In this document: piece after piece, positions 55,778 through 64,000 of the stretch
Position numbering within the stretch: the stretch's first letter is position 1
Layout: each line of letters starts with the position of its first letter
Assembly: GCF_009601685.2 (NCBI RefSeq)
Contig: NZ_CP045701.2
Coordinates: 5,456,001-5,520,000 of the forward strand
Direction: 5' to 3'
From: Pseudomonas brassicacearum
GTDB lineage: Bacteria > Pseudomonadota > Gammaproteobacteria > Pseudomonadales > Pseudomonadaceae
Length of the DNA: 64,000 nucleotides
Position numbers and translations under genes: made by a program
Notes under the pieces: model-generated
Seen by the model: only the letters and a program-made list of their open reading frames with translations
Database searches by the model: none
Told to the model about the DNA's origin: nothing

Positions 55778-56401
55778 TCAAGCCGGGGTCAAGCACTCCG
55801 GCCCATTGAGTTTCGGATCATTGACCATGTTGGCCAGCACTCGCTCGCGCAGTGGCGCCGGCTCGCTTGCCAGCAGCCCTTGCAAGGCATGCAATGGTGT
55901 CTCGGGATCGAGCCACAGGCGCTGGCCGTCTTCGTCCAGGATCAACGGCCGGCGTTGACCCGCCGCCGGCTGGGTGATGACTGCCGTGCTCAGCCACACC
56001 TGTTCCTGCACTGGATACGCCTCCCAGATCGCGGCAAAAAACAACGACGAACCCTCCCCCGGCGTCAGCCAGTACGGCCGCTTGCGCGTGCCGCCGCGCC
56101 ACTCATAGAAACCATTGGCCGGCAGCAGGCAACGGCGCAGGCGCAAGGCTTCTCGGAACATCGGTTGTTCGGCCACGGTTTCGGCCCGGGCATGGGCCGG
56201 GGTGCGGGACAGGTCGGTCAGCCACGGCGGCGTCAGGCCCCAGCGCGCCCGGGCCAGTTCGCGCTGGCCCTCGGCGCCGGCCCGTAGAATCAGCACCGAA
56301 TCGTTGGGCGAAATATTCCATTGGGCCTTCTGGTCGGCGGGAAAACCGGGCAGGGCCGCGAAAGTGGGGTTCCAGCGAAACAGGGCATAACGTCCACACA
56401 T
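55778..56401 (-). CDS. YedK/HMCES-like SRAP protein (atypical)
   Basis: A 207-residue SRAP-family protein. Catalytic Cys2 follows the start Met (MCGRYALF), and the Asn, WGLTPPW and Glu-containing GFYEWRGG motifs are present. The His of the usual HxRMPVIL segment is missing; the corresponding stretch is AAGQRRPLIL and shorter. SRAP proteins bind abasic sites in single-stranded DNA through Cys2. The ATG at 56401 is chosen to place Cys second. Function of the altered site is uncertain. Confidence 0.82.
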   Translation of the reverse strand: MCGRYALFRWNPTFAALPGFPADQKAQWNISPNDSVLILRAGAEGQRELARARWGLTPPWLTDLSRTPAHARAETVAEQPMFREALRLRRCLLPANGFYEWRGGTRKRPYWLTPGEGSSLFFAAIWEAYPVQEQVWLSTAVITQPAAGQRRPLILDEDGQRLWLDPETPLHALQGLLASEPAPLRERVLANMVNDPKLNGPECLTPA

Positions 56402-56440
56402 GGGGCAACACGACTCTTGATCGAACAAACGGCCGCCAGC

Positions 56441-56701
56441 CTAACAGACCAGCGTACCGGGGTAGCTGTCCGGTTCATCGCCGGGCAACGGCAGTGCGGC
56501 ATTGTAAGCGGCGATCAACTCCCGAGCGTATTGCGCCTGCTCGTCATCCACCGCCAGCCCCAGCAGGCCTTGCATGGGCAATTCCCCCGCACCACCGACC
56601 AGATCGCGCCCCACCAGATGCGCCGTGATGCCTTCGCTGGCAAGCATGCCTTGCAACAACTCGCCTTCCATCAGGTTTTCCAGTTCGTAGATTCGCCGCA
56701 T
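56441..56701 (-). CDS. DUF2007-type putative signal-transducing protein
   Basis: An 86-residue cytoplasmic protein (MRRIYELENLMEGELLQGML, GITAHLVGRDLVGGAGELP). It matches the small DUF2007 family seen beside a Cys-rich protein in many pseudomonads. No function is known. It starts 14 bases after the CPXCG gene in the same direction. Confidence 0.8.
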   Translation of the reverse strand: MRRIYELENLMEGELLQGMLASEGITAHLVGRDLVGGAGELPMQGLLGLAVDDEQAQYARELIAAYNAALPLPGDEPDSYPGTLVC

Positions 56702-56715
56702 CGGTGTTGCCCCCG

Positions 56716-56898
56716 TCAATCGTTTTCGCTGAAGACCTCGAGATGCCATTCCTCACCATGAACCTGCAGCACAAAGTTGATTGGCCGGCAACACACCTGG
56801 CAATCCTCGATGTAGGTCTGGTCGCCGCCGGACAAGTCCACGGATGTCTCTACTTCCTCCCCACAATAGGGACAATCATAACTAGCCTGTTCCAGCAT
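56716..56898 (-). CDS. CPXCG-motif cysteine-rich protein
   Basis: A 60-residue protein with CPYCGEEV near the N-terminus and DCQVCCRPI, giving a CxxC...CxxC zinc-ribbon pattern. Conserved in Pseudomonas together with the DUF2007 gene. Function unknown. Confidence 0.88.
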   Translation of the reverse strand: MLEQASYDCPYCGEEVETSVDLSGGDQTYIEDCQVCCRPINFVLQVHGEEWHLEVFSEND

Positions 56899-57037
56899 CG
56901 CGGTCTCCCAGGTGACTTGTGCGTATAATCGCCGGTCTGTTTGCAGGGCTATTTTTGTCTGGCTTATCTTCCAGGCCGTGCCCTGTCGTTTTTTCGATCG
57001 AACCTTTACTTACCCTAGCCGTTTCCAACAAGAGAGC

Positions 57038-58204
57038 ATGATGGGCGAATTCGATGCCATCCGACCTTACGACGACAGCGAAGTCCCAGCGGTGCTGGCA
57101 CGACTGCTCGGCGACAAGGCGTTTCTAGATATCCTCACCCACTTCCGCTTCCCACGCCTGGCCGGCGCCTTCGGCTGGATGCTCAAACCCCTTATAGCGC
57201 AAAGATTGCGCCGTGAGTTCGCCGGTGTGACCTCGGTCGCCACGCTGCAGGACAAGGTGGAGTTCTATGTCGACCACACCATCGAGCGCGCTACCGATGG
57301 CGTGACCTATACCGGGGTGGAGCAATTCAAGTCCGGCAGTGCGTACCTGTTCATCGCCAACCACCGCGATATCGTGATGGACCCGGCCTTCGTCAACTAC
57401 GCCGTGTACCACGCCGGCCTGCCAACGCCGCGCATCGCCATTGGCGACAACCTGCTGCAAAAGCCCTTTGTCAGCGACCTGATGCGCCTGAACAAGAGCT
57501 TCATCGTGCACCGTTCCATCACCGGGCGGCGGGAAAAAATGGCGGCGTACCAGTTGCTGTCGGCGTACATCAATCATTCGATCCGCAACGACTGCGCCTC
57601 GATCTGGATCGCCCAGGCCGAAGGACGGGCCAAGGACGGTGACGACCGGACCGAATCGGCGATCCTCAAGATGTTCCACATGAGCCGCAAGGACGAGCCG
57701 TTCGGCGAGGTGATCCAGTCACTGAATCTCACCCCGGTGTCGATCAGCTACGAATACGACCCGTGCGACCAGGCCAAGGCCCGCGAGTTGTACATCCGCG
57801 CCACCACCGGCACCTACACCAAGGCCCCGGGCGAGGACGACGTGAGCATCGCCAAGGGCATCACCGGCTACAAGGGCCGGGTCCACGTGAATTTCGCCGC
57901 GCCCATCACCGAGCTGTTCGAGGACACCAAGCAATTGGCCCAGGAGATGGATCGGCAGATTCTCGGCGGCTACCGCCTGTTCCCGGTGCACTACCTGGCT
58001 TATGCCCAATGGGCCGACGCCGACCCACAGTTGAAGGTGCCCACGGCTGCCGAGGTGTTTGGTACCGAAGAGCTGGCCAAGGCCCAGGAAGAATGGCAAC
58101 GCCGATTGGACGCTTGCCCACAGGAACACCGGCCGTTCCTGGTGCTGCAATATGCGACGCCGGTGCGAAATCAGTATCGGGTCAAGGCGGGGTTGGCGCT
58201 TTAA
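57038..58204 (+). CDS. 1-acyl-sn-glycerol-3-phosphate-type acyltransferase
   Basis: A 388-residue acyltransferase with HX4D motif NHRDIVMDPAFV and a binding block IWIAQAEGRAKDG. The size and sequence resemble PlsB-like/glycerolipid acyltransferases found in Pseudomonas. Two adjacent ATG (57038 and 57041) are possible starts; the frame remains open upstream, but without a ribosome site. It stands divergent from the CPXCG gene. Confidence 0.85.
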   Translation: MMGEFDAIRPYDDSEVPAVLARLLGDKAFLDILTHFRFPRLAGAFGWMLKPLIAQRLRREFAGVTSVATLQDKVEFYVDHTIERATDGVTYTGVEQFKSGSAYLFIANHRDIVMDPAFVNYAVYHAGLPTPRIAIGDNLLQKPFVSDLMRLNKSFIVHRSITGRREKMAAYQLLSAYINHSIRNDCASIWIAQAEGRAKDGDDRTESAILKMFHMSRKDEPFGEVIQSLNLTPVSISYEYDPCDQAKARELYIRATTGTYTKAPGEDDVSIAKGITGYKGRVHVNFAAPITELFEDTKQLAQEMDRQILGGYRLFPVHYLAYAQWADADPQLKVPTAAEVFGTEELAKAQEEWQRRLDACPQEHRPFLVLQYATPVRNQYRVKAGLAL

Positions 58205-58221
58205 AGCGGCTCCCGCGGGGG

Positions 58222-58365
58222 TTGTGTAGGAGCTGCCGAAGGCTGCGATCTTTTGATCTTTTGATCTTTTGATCTTTTGATCTTTCGCTTGAGATTCAAG
58301 TGTCTGGGGAAAGATCGCAGCCTCGTTGCACTCGACAGCTCCTACACAGCGCCTACATAGCGCCT
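58222..58365. repeat. B-family repeat with a 5-unit GATCTTTT array
   Basis: TGTGTAGGAGCTGCCGAAGGCTGCG, five octamers (58247-58285, last one partial), CGCTTGAGATTCAAGTGTCTGGG, GAAAGATCGCAGCCTCG and CAGCTCCTACACAGC. Confidence 0.88.
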
Positions 58366-58423
58366 TCGCGGCTCCTGCGGGCGCAGCCCAGCGGGAGCAA
58401 ACGCCCTTGCCATGGCTATTTCG

Positions 58424-58705
58424 TCAGAACTGCGTACTGATCCACGACACCAGCAATGCCAGCGCCAGGCAGCCAAAGCCAAACCGGTAGAAAAACCGGT
58501 TCATTCGCTGAGTGGCCAGGTCCAGCAGCGCTTCGAATCGTTCGTTGCCTTCGCGATTGCGCGCTTCAAGGCAGGCACGCGCCCGTTGTTCGCGGCGGCG
58601 CGTCGCATGCAGCACCCAGCCGCCAGGGCAGGCAAACAGCAACGCGAGCAGGTTGATCAGTTTGGCGGGGTGGGCGGCGAACAACGAAAACAGATGCAGC
58701 GACAT
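58424..58705 (-). CDS. Small two-helix membrane protein
   Basis: A 93-residue protein with two hydrophobic segments (INLLALLFACPGGWVL and FGFGCLALALLVSWI) separated by a charged helix with many Arg. GAGG precedes the ATG at 58705. Conserved-looking but not assigned to a family. Confidence 0.65.
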   Translation of the reverse strand: MSLHLFSLFAAHPAKLINLLALLFACPGGWVLHATRRREQRARACLEARNREGNERFEALLDLATQRMNRFFYRFGFGCLALALLVSWISTQF

Positions 58706-58837
58706 CACGAACCTCAAGCGAAAAACGGACAGGACACGTCCGTGGCCTACGAACAGGGCACGGATTCTACCGAAAGCCTGCCGCCCTGCGCCGTTTTTTC
58801 CGACCAGTAACGATCATGTTCGGGGCTGGCGTAGTGA

Positions 58838-58889
58838 CTTTGTGGCGAGGGGATTTATCCCCGCTGGGTCGCGCAGCAGCCCCAGAGCT
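58838..58889. repeat. C-family repeat (single half)
   Basis: TTTGTGGCGAGGGGATTTATCCCCGCTGGG followed by TCGCGCAGCAGCCCCAGAG. Same family as the full element at 63.6 kb. Confidence 0.7.
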
Positions 58890-58979
58890 CAGCCATGCAA
58901 ACCTTCTAATTCTTCACGTCACGGTTTCGTCATCTGATTAGGCCACTCTGTCGCCCTTCAAACCTGCACGGAACCCGTC

Positions 58980-59186
58980 ATGCTGCACGCCGAAAACCAG
59001 GACCGCCTCTATCTCATCAGCCCAAGCGACGAACAACAGAACCTCGTCGACAGCCTGTCCTTCAACGTGCAGGACCGACATTGGCTGGTGTATTGCGCCC
59101 TGGGCGGCCATCCACATGCCGACCTGCCGGAGACAGACCTGCTGACCGGGATCAGTGTGCTGGAGTTCTATTCCCAAGCAGCCTGA
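58980..59186 (+). CDS. Small conserved hypothetical protein
   Basis: A 68-residue soluble protein (LYLISPSDEQQNLVDSLSF, HADLPETDLLTGISVLEFY) with GGAA ahead of the ATG and good codon use. Not recognised. Confidence 0.65.
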   Translation: MLHAENQDRLYLISPSDEQQNLVDSLSFNVQDRHWLVYCALGGHPHADLPETDLLTGISVLEFYSQAA

Positions 59187-59205
59187 GAATCTTGCCCATA
59201 AAAAA

Positions 59206-59238
59206 CTTGTGGGAGCGAGCTTGCTCGCTCCCACAGGG
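59206..59238 (-). terminator. REP hairpin acting as terminator for the YajG-type gene
   Basis: A perfect 13-bp stem TGTGGGAGCGAGC / GCTCGCTCCCACA with a two-base loop. On the - strand it is followed by a T run (A run at 59201-59205 on +). It is also a REP copy. Confidence 0.75.
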
Positions 59239-59254
59239 ATATAAGGCTTATGAC

Positions 59255-59839
59255 TTACTCAGCCAATACCTGGCCAATGGTCGGGTCCTTGAACAGCCGG
59301 GTCAGGGCATCGCTCAAGACGTCGCTGACCAGCTTGGTGTTGGTGTCCTGGTTAGGCGCCATGCCGAAGCGCTGGTCCAGGGAAGCACCGTAACGACCGC
59401 TGTAGCGGCGGTTGGCGTTCTGTACCTCGGAGCGGAAGGTCGCGCCGATAGTGGCTTCGGTCACGTACATGCCTTCCTTGGGTGACTGGTACTTGAGCTC
59501 GGCCAGGGTCACGGTCAGTTGCGGTGCATTCAAGGCATTGGCGGTCGGCGTAAAGCCCAGCAAACGCACGGCAGCTTCAGCCTGGGCCTGCAGCTTGGGC
59601 AGGATCTGCGCGCCCTGCACCGTGATCACACTGGTTTCCGGGTACAGCCCGCCACGGGTGCCGAGCGTCGGCGACGGACGACCGTCCACCACCCGCACCA
59701 CCACCGGCTGGCCATGCCCCACAGGCGCCAGTTGGGCATTGAGCTTGGGCTCCGGGTTAAGTTGTTGCGGGCTGTGGGCGCAGCCGACGAGGGTCAGACT
59801 GGTCACAGCGATCAAACCGAACAACAGGCGTTGCAACAT
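59255..59839 (-). CDS. YajG-family lipoprotein
   Basis: A 194-residue lipoprotein with lipobox LTLVGC (Cys about 20) and the family segment VVVRVVDGRPSPTLGTRGG. Outer-membrane/periplasmic. Function unknown. GGAGAGAAG precedes the ATG at 59839. Its transcript ends at the REP hairpin. Confidence 0.85.
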   Translation of the reverse strand: MLQRLLFGLIAVTSLTLVGCAHSPQQLNPEPKLNAQLAPVGHGQPVVVRVVDGRPSPTLGTRGGLYPETSVITVQGAQILPKLQAQAEAAVRLLGFTPTANALNAPQLTVTLAELKYQSPKEGMYVTEATIGATFRSEVQNANRRYSGRYGASLDQRFGMAPNQDTNTKLVSDVLSDALTRLFKDPTIGQVLAE

Positions 59840-60044
59840 GCTCTTCTCTCCAGAATCGGGCACAAACAGGCCAGCAGTATAGCGGTGCGCCATCGCGGTG
59901 AACTAGCGCCTTACGATGAATACTGAAATGTCTGACACGGGCCTCGATTGCCGGTTCCTGTCACCCCATTGTCACGGTCCTTACACCAGCATGTCATGGC
60001 CCGCTGTCAGGCTTATCCCAAGCTCCCTGACCCGGTATCCGATC

Positions 60045-60278
60045 ATGCGCTTCCTTATTTCCCTGTTCACCCCGCGCCCTCATCACCGCAGCTTCGCCCT
60101 GCTCGATCGCAATGGCCGTTGCCAGGCATTCAAGCAGTGCAGCCTGCAACCCATGGGTGAAGGCTGGGTGGAAATCGACGAGATCCGTCTCAACTGGTTG
60201 CACCAGCCATTGCCCGCCAGCGCCCGCGTACAACCGCTTCGTGCTCGCGCACGCAGCCGGCAGCTGTTGACCATCTGA
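60045..60278 (+). CDS. Small hypothetical protein
   Basis: A 77-residue protein (MRFLISLFTPRPHHRSFALL, GWVEIDEIRLNWLHQPLP) with Arg-rich C-terminus. The ribosome site is weak. Not recognised. Confidence 0.5.
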   Translation: MRFLISLFTPRPHHRSFALLDRNGRCQAFKQCSLQPMGEGWVEIDEIRLNWLHQPLPASARVQPLRARARSRQLLTI

Positions 60279-61016
60279 CCGGACGGCTAATAAAAGTCAT
60301 TAAACACGACCATTTCCCTGCGTTTCTTCGATACAATCTCCCCCCGATTATAAGGACGTCTCCTGATCGGGCCTCGCAACACCGCTGATACCCAGGTATT
60401 GGCACCCCGCAACGCCCACAGAGAGCCGCCCACACAGATCGAGTGAAGCTGGCGCGCTTGCTGTTCCTCCAGGCAAATCACCACTTTTCGCGAATCTGCA
60501 GAGCTGTCATTACGCTCGGTCACTGAGCTGTCTGCCCGTTTTGCCTGTCATGTACTACATGGGGGCAACCAAACCGGGCGCAGTGCCAGGCTGGGACAGC
60601 CCTTTTTTGAGGTTCACGTCTTCAAAAGAGCGTGAAAAAACGGGTTTTCACAACTTCACGAGAGTGTGGCGAGCAAATGAATAGTTTTGCGTCTGAACAA
60701 GCACCATTAGCGTCTGAAACAGCCCAACGACACAGGACCGGATATCGCTCAAGAACCGGCGCCTGAAGCCTGTCCGCTACGGATTTGGTTGCACGAACGG
60801 ATGTCTCGGCCATAAGTCGAATTGCCCGCCCGGCGCTTAAATGAGTTCATGTGACTCTTGAGGCCAGGCTGCATGCATCCGCAGTAGGTGCGAAAAATTG
60901 CGAAGATTCGGACATGGCGATCCTGGCCATGGATAACTGGGGCGCAACTGACCTGCCCCGCCACTCCTGGCCGCTATGCCGACAATTTGGTGCTGCAGAT
61001 TTTGGAGACGCGTTAA
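60279..61016. other. 738-bp region before mqo, little coding signal
   Basis: Contains one possible small gene on the - strand (60287-60523). From 60560 on there are no frames that look real; it is presumably the mqo leader and promoter. No repeat of the three families is found here. Confidence 0.55.
60287..60523 (-). CDS. Possible small hypothetical protein
   Basis: A 78-residue frame starting at GTG (60523) with sequence RKVVICLEEQQARQLHSICV near the N-terminus and an Arg/Lys-rich end. Ribosome site poor, GC slightly lower than neighbours. May be real or chance. Confidence 0.35.
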   Translation of the reverse strand: MTERNDSSADSRKVVICLEEQQARQLHSICVGGSLWALRGANTWVSAVLRGPIRRRPYNRGEIVSKKRREMVVFNDFY

Positions 61017-62525
61017 ATGGCGCATAACGAAGCAGTCGATGTAGTTCTGGTAGGGGCCGGCATCATGAGTGCCACCCTGGCCGTACTGCTCAAGGAGCTC
61101 GACCCCGCGATCTCGCTGGAAGTCGTCGAGCTGATGGACTCCGGTGCCGCGGAGAGTTCCAACCCGTGGAACAATGCCGGTACCGGCCACGCCGGGCTGT
61201 GTGAGCTCAATTACACACCCCAGGCGGCCGACGGCAATGTCGACATCAAGAAAGCCGTGCATATCAACACCCAGTTCGAGGTGTCGAAGCAGTTCTGGAC
61301 GTACCTGACCAAAAAGGGCACGTTCGGCTCCTCCAAGTCCTTCATCGCCCCGGTGCCACACCTGAGCTTCGTGCAAGGCGAGAAAGGCGTGTCGTTCCTG
61401 AAAAAGCGCTTCGAGCTGATGCGCCAGCATCACGCTTTCGCCGACATGGAATACACCGAGGACAAGGCCCGGATGGCCGAGTGGATGCCGCTGATGATGC
61501 CTGGCCGGCCGGCCGATGAGGTCATCGCCGCCACCCGCGTCATGAACGGTACCGACGTCAACTTCGGCGCCCTGACCAACCAGTTGCTCAAGCACCTGAC
61601 CAGCGCCCCGGACACCCAGGTCAAATACTGCAAGCGCGTCACCGGCCTCAAACGCAACGGCAGTGGCTGGACCGTGAGCATCAAGGACGTCAATTCCGGC
61701 AGCAGCCGCGATGTCGACGCCAAGTTCGTATTCCTGGGTGCCGGCGGTGCGGCGTTGCCGCTGCTGCAGGCCTCGGGCATCGAGGAAAGCAAGGGCTTCG
61801 GCGGCTTCCCGGTCAGCGGCCAGTGGCTGCGTTGCGACAACCCGGAAGTGGTCAAGCACCACCAGGCCAAGGTCTACAGCCAGGCCGCCGTGGGTTCGCC
61901 GCCGATGTCGGTGCCACACCTGGACACGCGCGTCGTTGATGGCAAGAAATCCCTGCTGTTCGGGCCGTACGCCGGTTTCACCACCAAGTTCCTCAAGCAT
62001 GGTTCGATCATGGACCTGCCGCTGTCGGTACGCGCCGGCAACATCGGCCCGATGCTGGCCGTGGCCCGGGACAACATGGACCTGACCAAATACCTGATCA
62101 GCGAAGTGATGCAGTCCATGGAGCAACGCCTGGAATCGCTGCGTCGCTTCTACCCCGAGGCGAAAGCCGAGGACTGGCGCCTGGAAGTGGCCGGCCAGCG
62201 GGTGCAGATCATCAAGAAAGACCCGAAGAAAGGTGGCGTCCTGCAGTTTGGTACCGAGCTGGTGGCGGCCAAGGACGGCACCCTCGCCGCCCTGCTCGGC
62301 GCATCGCCGGGTGCTTCGGTGACCGTGTCGATCATGCTGGAACTGATCGAACGCTGCTTCCCGGACAAAACCAAGGGCGAGTGGGCTGCCAAGCTCGCAG
62401 ATATCTTCCCGGCCCGGGAAAAAGTACTGGAAACCGACGCAGCGCTGTATCGCAAGATCAATGCGCAGAACAACATTGCGTTGGAGTTGGTTGAAGAAAG
62501 CAGTGAGACCCAAAGCTACGCTTGA
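61017..62525 (+). CDS. mqo: Malate:quinone oxidoreductase
   Basis: A 502-residue FAD membrane-associated dehydrogenase oxidising malate to oxaloacetate and passing electrons to quinone. FAD motif [20 protein letters not shown] at the N-terminus and diagnostic [20 protein letters not shown]. Together with the PA4642-type gene after it, it corresponds to mqoB (PA4640) of P. aeruginosa. A strong terminator follows. Confidence 0.95.
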   Translation: MAHNEAVDVVLVGAGIMSATLAVLLKELDPAISLEVVELMDSGAAESSNPWNNAGTGHAGLCELNYTPQAADGNVDIKKAVHINTQFEVSKQFWTYLTKKGTFGSSKSFIAPVPHLSFVQGEKGVSFLKKRFELMRQHHAFADMEYTEDKARMAEWMPLMMPGRPADEVIAATRVMNGTDVNFGALTNQLLKHLTSAPDTQVKYCKRVTGLKRNGSGWTVSIKDVNSGSSRDVDAKFVFLGAGGAALPLLQASGIEESKGFGGFPVSGQWLRCDNPEVVKHHQAKVYSQAAVGSPPMSVPHLDTRVVDGKKSLLFGPYAGFTTKFLKHGSIMDLPLSVRAGNIGPMLAVARDNMDLTKYLISEVMQSMEQRLESLRRFYPEAKAEDWRLEVAGQRVQIIKKDPKKGGVLQFGTELVAAKDGTLAALLGASPGASVTVSIMLELIERCFPDKTKGEWAAKLADIFPAREKVLETDAALYRKINAQNNIALELVEESSETQSYA

Positions 62526-62537
62526 TTGCATCGCATG

Positions 62538-62577
62538 AAAAAACGCCCCGTTCTCCATGAGAGCGGGGCGTTTTTGT
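62538..62577 (+). terminator. mqo terminator
   Basis: AAACGCCCCGTTCTC, loop CATGA, GAGCGGGGCGTTT with a T run on the + strand. One mismatch in the stem. Confidence 0.85.
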
Positions 62578-62582
62578 TTAAA

Positions 62583-62641
62583 GGATCGCAGGCTTGGCGA
62601 TCTCCTGTAGGAGCTGGCGAAGCCTGCGATCTTTTGATCTA
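62583..62641. repeat. B-family fragment, doubled left arm
   Basis: GATCGCAGGCTTGGCGATCTCC is followed by TGTAGGAGCTGGCGAAGCCTGCGATC and one GATCT. The right arm is absent. It abuts the stop of the PA4642-type gene. Confidence 0.75.
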
Positions 62642-62926
62642 ACCGCGAGCCTTGTTGACCAACTCGATGTAATCCTCGGCATTACGCTGGTCGCGAACCA
62701 GCGCAACGAAATCGTTGCCGTGCTCATCCTTGCCATTGAAGTCATGGCCGGCCTCGACGAAGAACGTCAGGAAGCGCTCGAAATCGTCGACCCGCAGGCC
62801 ACGGTAAGCCTTGATCAGTTTGTGCAGCGACGGCGACGTGGCATCGACCGGTTCGAAATTGAGGAACAGCTTGATCTGTTCATCGCCAATCTCGTCGCCA
62901 ATCACTTGTTTCTTGTCTTTACGCAT
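62639..62926 (-). CDS. PA4642 family protein
   Basis: A 95-residue acidic soluble protein (MRKDKKQVIGDEIGDEQIKL, LRVDDFERFLTFFVEAGHDFNG). Belongs to a Pseudomonas family named for PA4642, which lies near mqoB in P. aeruginosa as here. Function unknown. ATG at 62926. Confidence 0.85.
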   Translation of the reverse strand: MRKDKKQVIGDEIGDEQIKLFLNFEPVDATSPSLHKLIKAYRGLRVDDFERFLTFFVEAGHDFNGKDEHGNDFVALVRDQRNAEDYIELVNKARG

Positions 62927-62987
62927 TGCCGGCTCCAGCTCGCACAGTTCACGGGGCGGGCAGTTTACCCCCGGCAAGGCCCGGGGC

Positions 62988-63473
62988 TCAACGCGGGCGT
63001 TCGGCGCCGGTGTGCAGGTCGGCCCAGATATGGCCGTTGGCGTACGTGAGAAACTGTACATAGACCGTGTTGTGGCGCAGCAGATCGATGACCACTCGGT
63101 ACTGGGCCTGTGGATAAGACAACGTCAGGGTCTTGCTCGCCTCGTCGAAGGCCGGCTTCTTCAGGCTTTTGCTTTCGCCATCGAAGTTGAGGATCACCTG
63201 GTTGAGGGTGGCCCCCTTGTTCATCGGCTTGCCCTTGAGACGGACCAGCAAGGGGGAAGTGACCGGTATCGGTTGCTGGTTGGACTGTCGCTGGTTACCC
63301 AGCACCACTGAATACTCGGTCACTTGCAGCAACTGCTGCTGTTCCGGCTGCTCCTGGCGCACCATCAGGTCATCAGGCGGCAAGAACTGGCTGTGCATCG
63401 GCGCGGCCACGGCCGCCAGGGGTAGGCTGGACATCAGCAGCAAAGTGGCGCAGCGGCGGGTCGATACACGCAT
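62988..63473 (-). CDS. Exported hypothetical protein (PA4643-like)
   Basis: A 161-residue protein with a signal peptide (about 1-24; ATLLLMSSLPLAAVAAPM). The mature part is beta-rich (YSVVLGNQRQSNQQPIPVTS). GGAG precedes the ATG. Gene order suggests the PA4643 counterpart. Function unknown. Confidence 0.75.
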   Translation of the reverse strand: MRVSTRRCATLLLMSSLPLAAVAAPMHSQFLPPDDLMVRQEQPEQQQLLQVTEYSVVLGNQRQSNQQPIPVTSPLLVRLKGKPMNKGATLNQVILNFDGESKSLKKPAFDEASKTLTLSYPQAQYRVVIDLLRHNTVYVQFLTYANGHIWADLHTGAERPR

Positions 63474-63609
63474 GACAAGCTCCGAGGTCTTGGCCTGGCA
63501 CTCTAGCATGAGCCTGAGCGGTAAAAATAACGACCCAGGTCAATACTTGCATACGACAAGCACGGCATACTCAAAGAGCCATCAGCCCTCGCATCACATG
63601 ATGCCCTTG

Positions 63610-63714
63610 TGGCGAGGGGATTTATCCCCGTTGGGCTGCGTAGCGGCCCCCACCGAGTATCCGGTTCAGGACTGCTTCGCAGCCCAGCGGGGGTAAATCC
63701 CCTCGCCACCGCTT
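63610..63714. repeat. C-family repeat, full inverted element
   Basis: TGTGGCGAGGGGATTTATCCCCG ... TGGGCTGCGTAGCGGCCCC and the inverse CTTCGCAGCCCAGCGGGGGTAAATCCCCTCGCCAC, about 100 bases in total, upstream of the SulP gene. Confidence 0.85.
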
Positions 63715-63766
63715 GGGTGTATGCCGGGAGTTCGGCATTTTCCCCGTTCATTTTCGTGGAGTCCCT

Positions 63767-64000
63767 ATGTCATTCTCCGCCCCACCCTTGTTCGCCGCCT
63801 GGCGCCAGACCTGGCGCGCCGGTTACACCCTTGAACGCCTGCGCGGCGACTTGGTGGCCGGGCTTACCGTCGGCATTATTGCCATCCCACTGGCCATGGC
63901 CCTGGCGATTGCCGTTGGCGTACCGCCGCAGCATGGTTTGTACACCGTGTTGGTGGCAGCGCCGTTGATCGCCCTCACCGGCGGCTCGCGCTTCAACGTC
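63767..64000 (+). CDS. SulP-family anion transporter (start only)
   Basis: The first 78 residues, cut by the window edge. [20 protein letters not shown] and [20 protein letters not shown] are the SulP N-terminal signature. The family carries sulfate, bicarbonate or C4-dicarboxylates. GTGGAG precedes the ATG. Confidence 0.9.
   Translation, partial: MSFSAPPLFAAWRQTWRAGYTLERLRGDLVAGLTVGIIAIPLAMALAIAVGVPPQHGLYTVLVAAPLIALTGGSRFNV

Overview
This 64-kb window is an ordinary chromosomal segment of a Pseudomonas species, most likely from the P. fluorescens complex. The evidence is GC-rich sequence with Pseudomonas-type codon use, blocks matching known Pseudomonas gene order (slyD next to pta; cysNC-cysD-Nif3-algW; mqo followed by a PA4642-type gene), a homogentisate operon, a short LOV photoreceptor, and many REP-type palindromes. 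No rRNA, tRNA, CRISPR array, insertion sequence or prophage was seen.

Layout. 1-5.9 kb: end of an unidentified gene, a GhrB-type 2-hydroxyacid dehydrogenase, a divergent EamA exporter/AraC pair, a ribosome-hibernation-type protein, DUF3509, PsiE, and YebG behind a perfect LexA box. 5.9-13.1 kb: a MocR-type regulator divergent from a compact operon (BenE-type transporter, FAD amine/amino-acid oxidase, RidA, threonine-synthase-like PLP enzyme, SHMT) that looks like an undescribed amino-acid catabolic module. 13.3-15.3 kb: a leucine-dehydrogenase-family protein that has lost its catalytic lysine, and a SirB1-type protein. 15.5-19.7 kb: hmgA-fahA-maiA and the IclR regulator hmgR, the lower tyrosine pathway. 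19.7-26.5 kb: an orphan protein of unknown function, a large MalT-type LuxR regulator and a DUF1302/DUF1329 pair. 26.5-30.7 kb: a possible small RNA, an SDR, a MEST-like alpha/beta hydrolase, a class II aldolase and a MioC-type flavodoxin.

30.8-36.4 kb is the most interesting stretch. A short LOV blue-light receptor, a divergent PilZ-like protein, a MerR/LitR-type regulator with a degenerate cobalamin site and a membrane-anchored monooxygenase-fold protein stand directly before folM-folE-folX (tetrahydromonapterin synthesis), a DUF1244 gene and a HopJ-family gene. This resembles the LOV plus class II LitR photosensing system of P. putida. The pterin product is the cofactor of phenylalanine hydroxylase, which feeds the homogentisate operon of this same window.

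36.6-52.6 kb is housekeeping: an aminotransferase, trxB, cysZ, a glycosyltransferase, an old-yellow-enzyme reductase, glutathione peroxidase, slyD, DUF3565, pta, an acyltransferase, cysNC, cysD, Nif3-like and algW. 52.8-64 kb: a TonB-dependent receptor with a DUF4198 partner behind a Fur-like box, a divergent YedK-like protein, small conserved proteins, a second acyltransferase, a YajG-type lipoprotein, mqo, a PA4642-type protein, a PA4643-like exported protein and the start of a SulP transporter.

Three families of dispersed palindromic repeats fill most intergenic gaps. One carries an octanucleotide (GATCTTTT) array that varies from one to about twelve units between copies.
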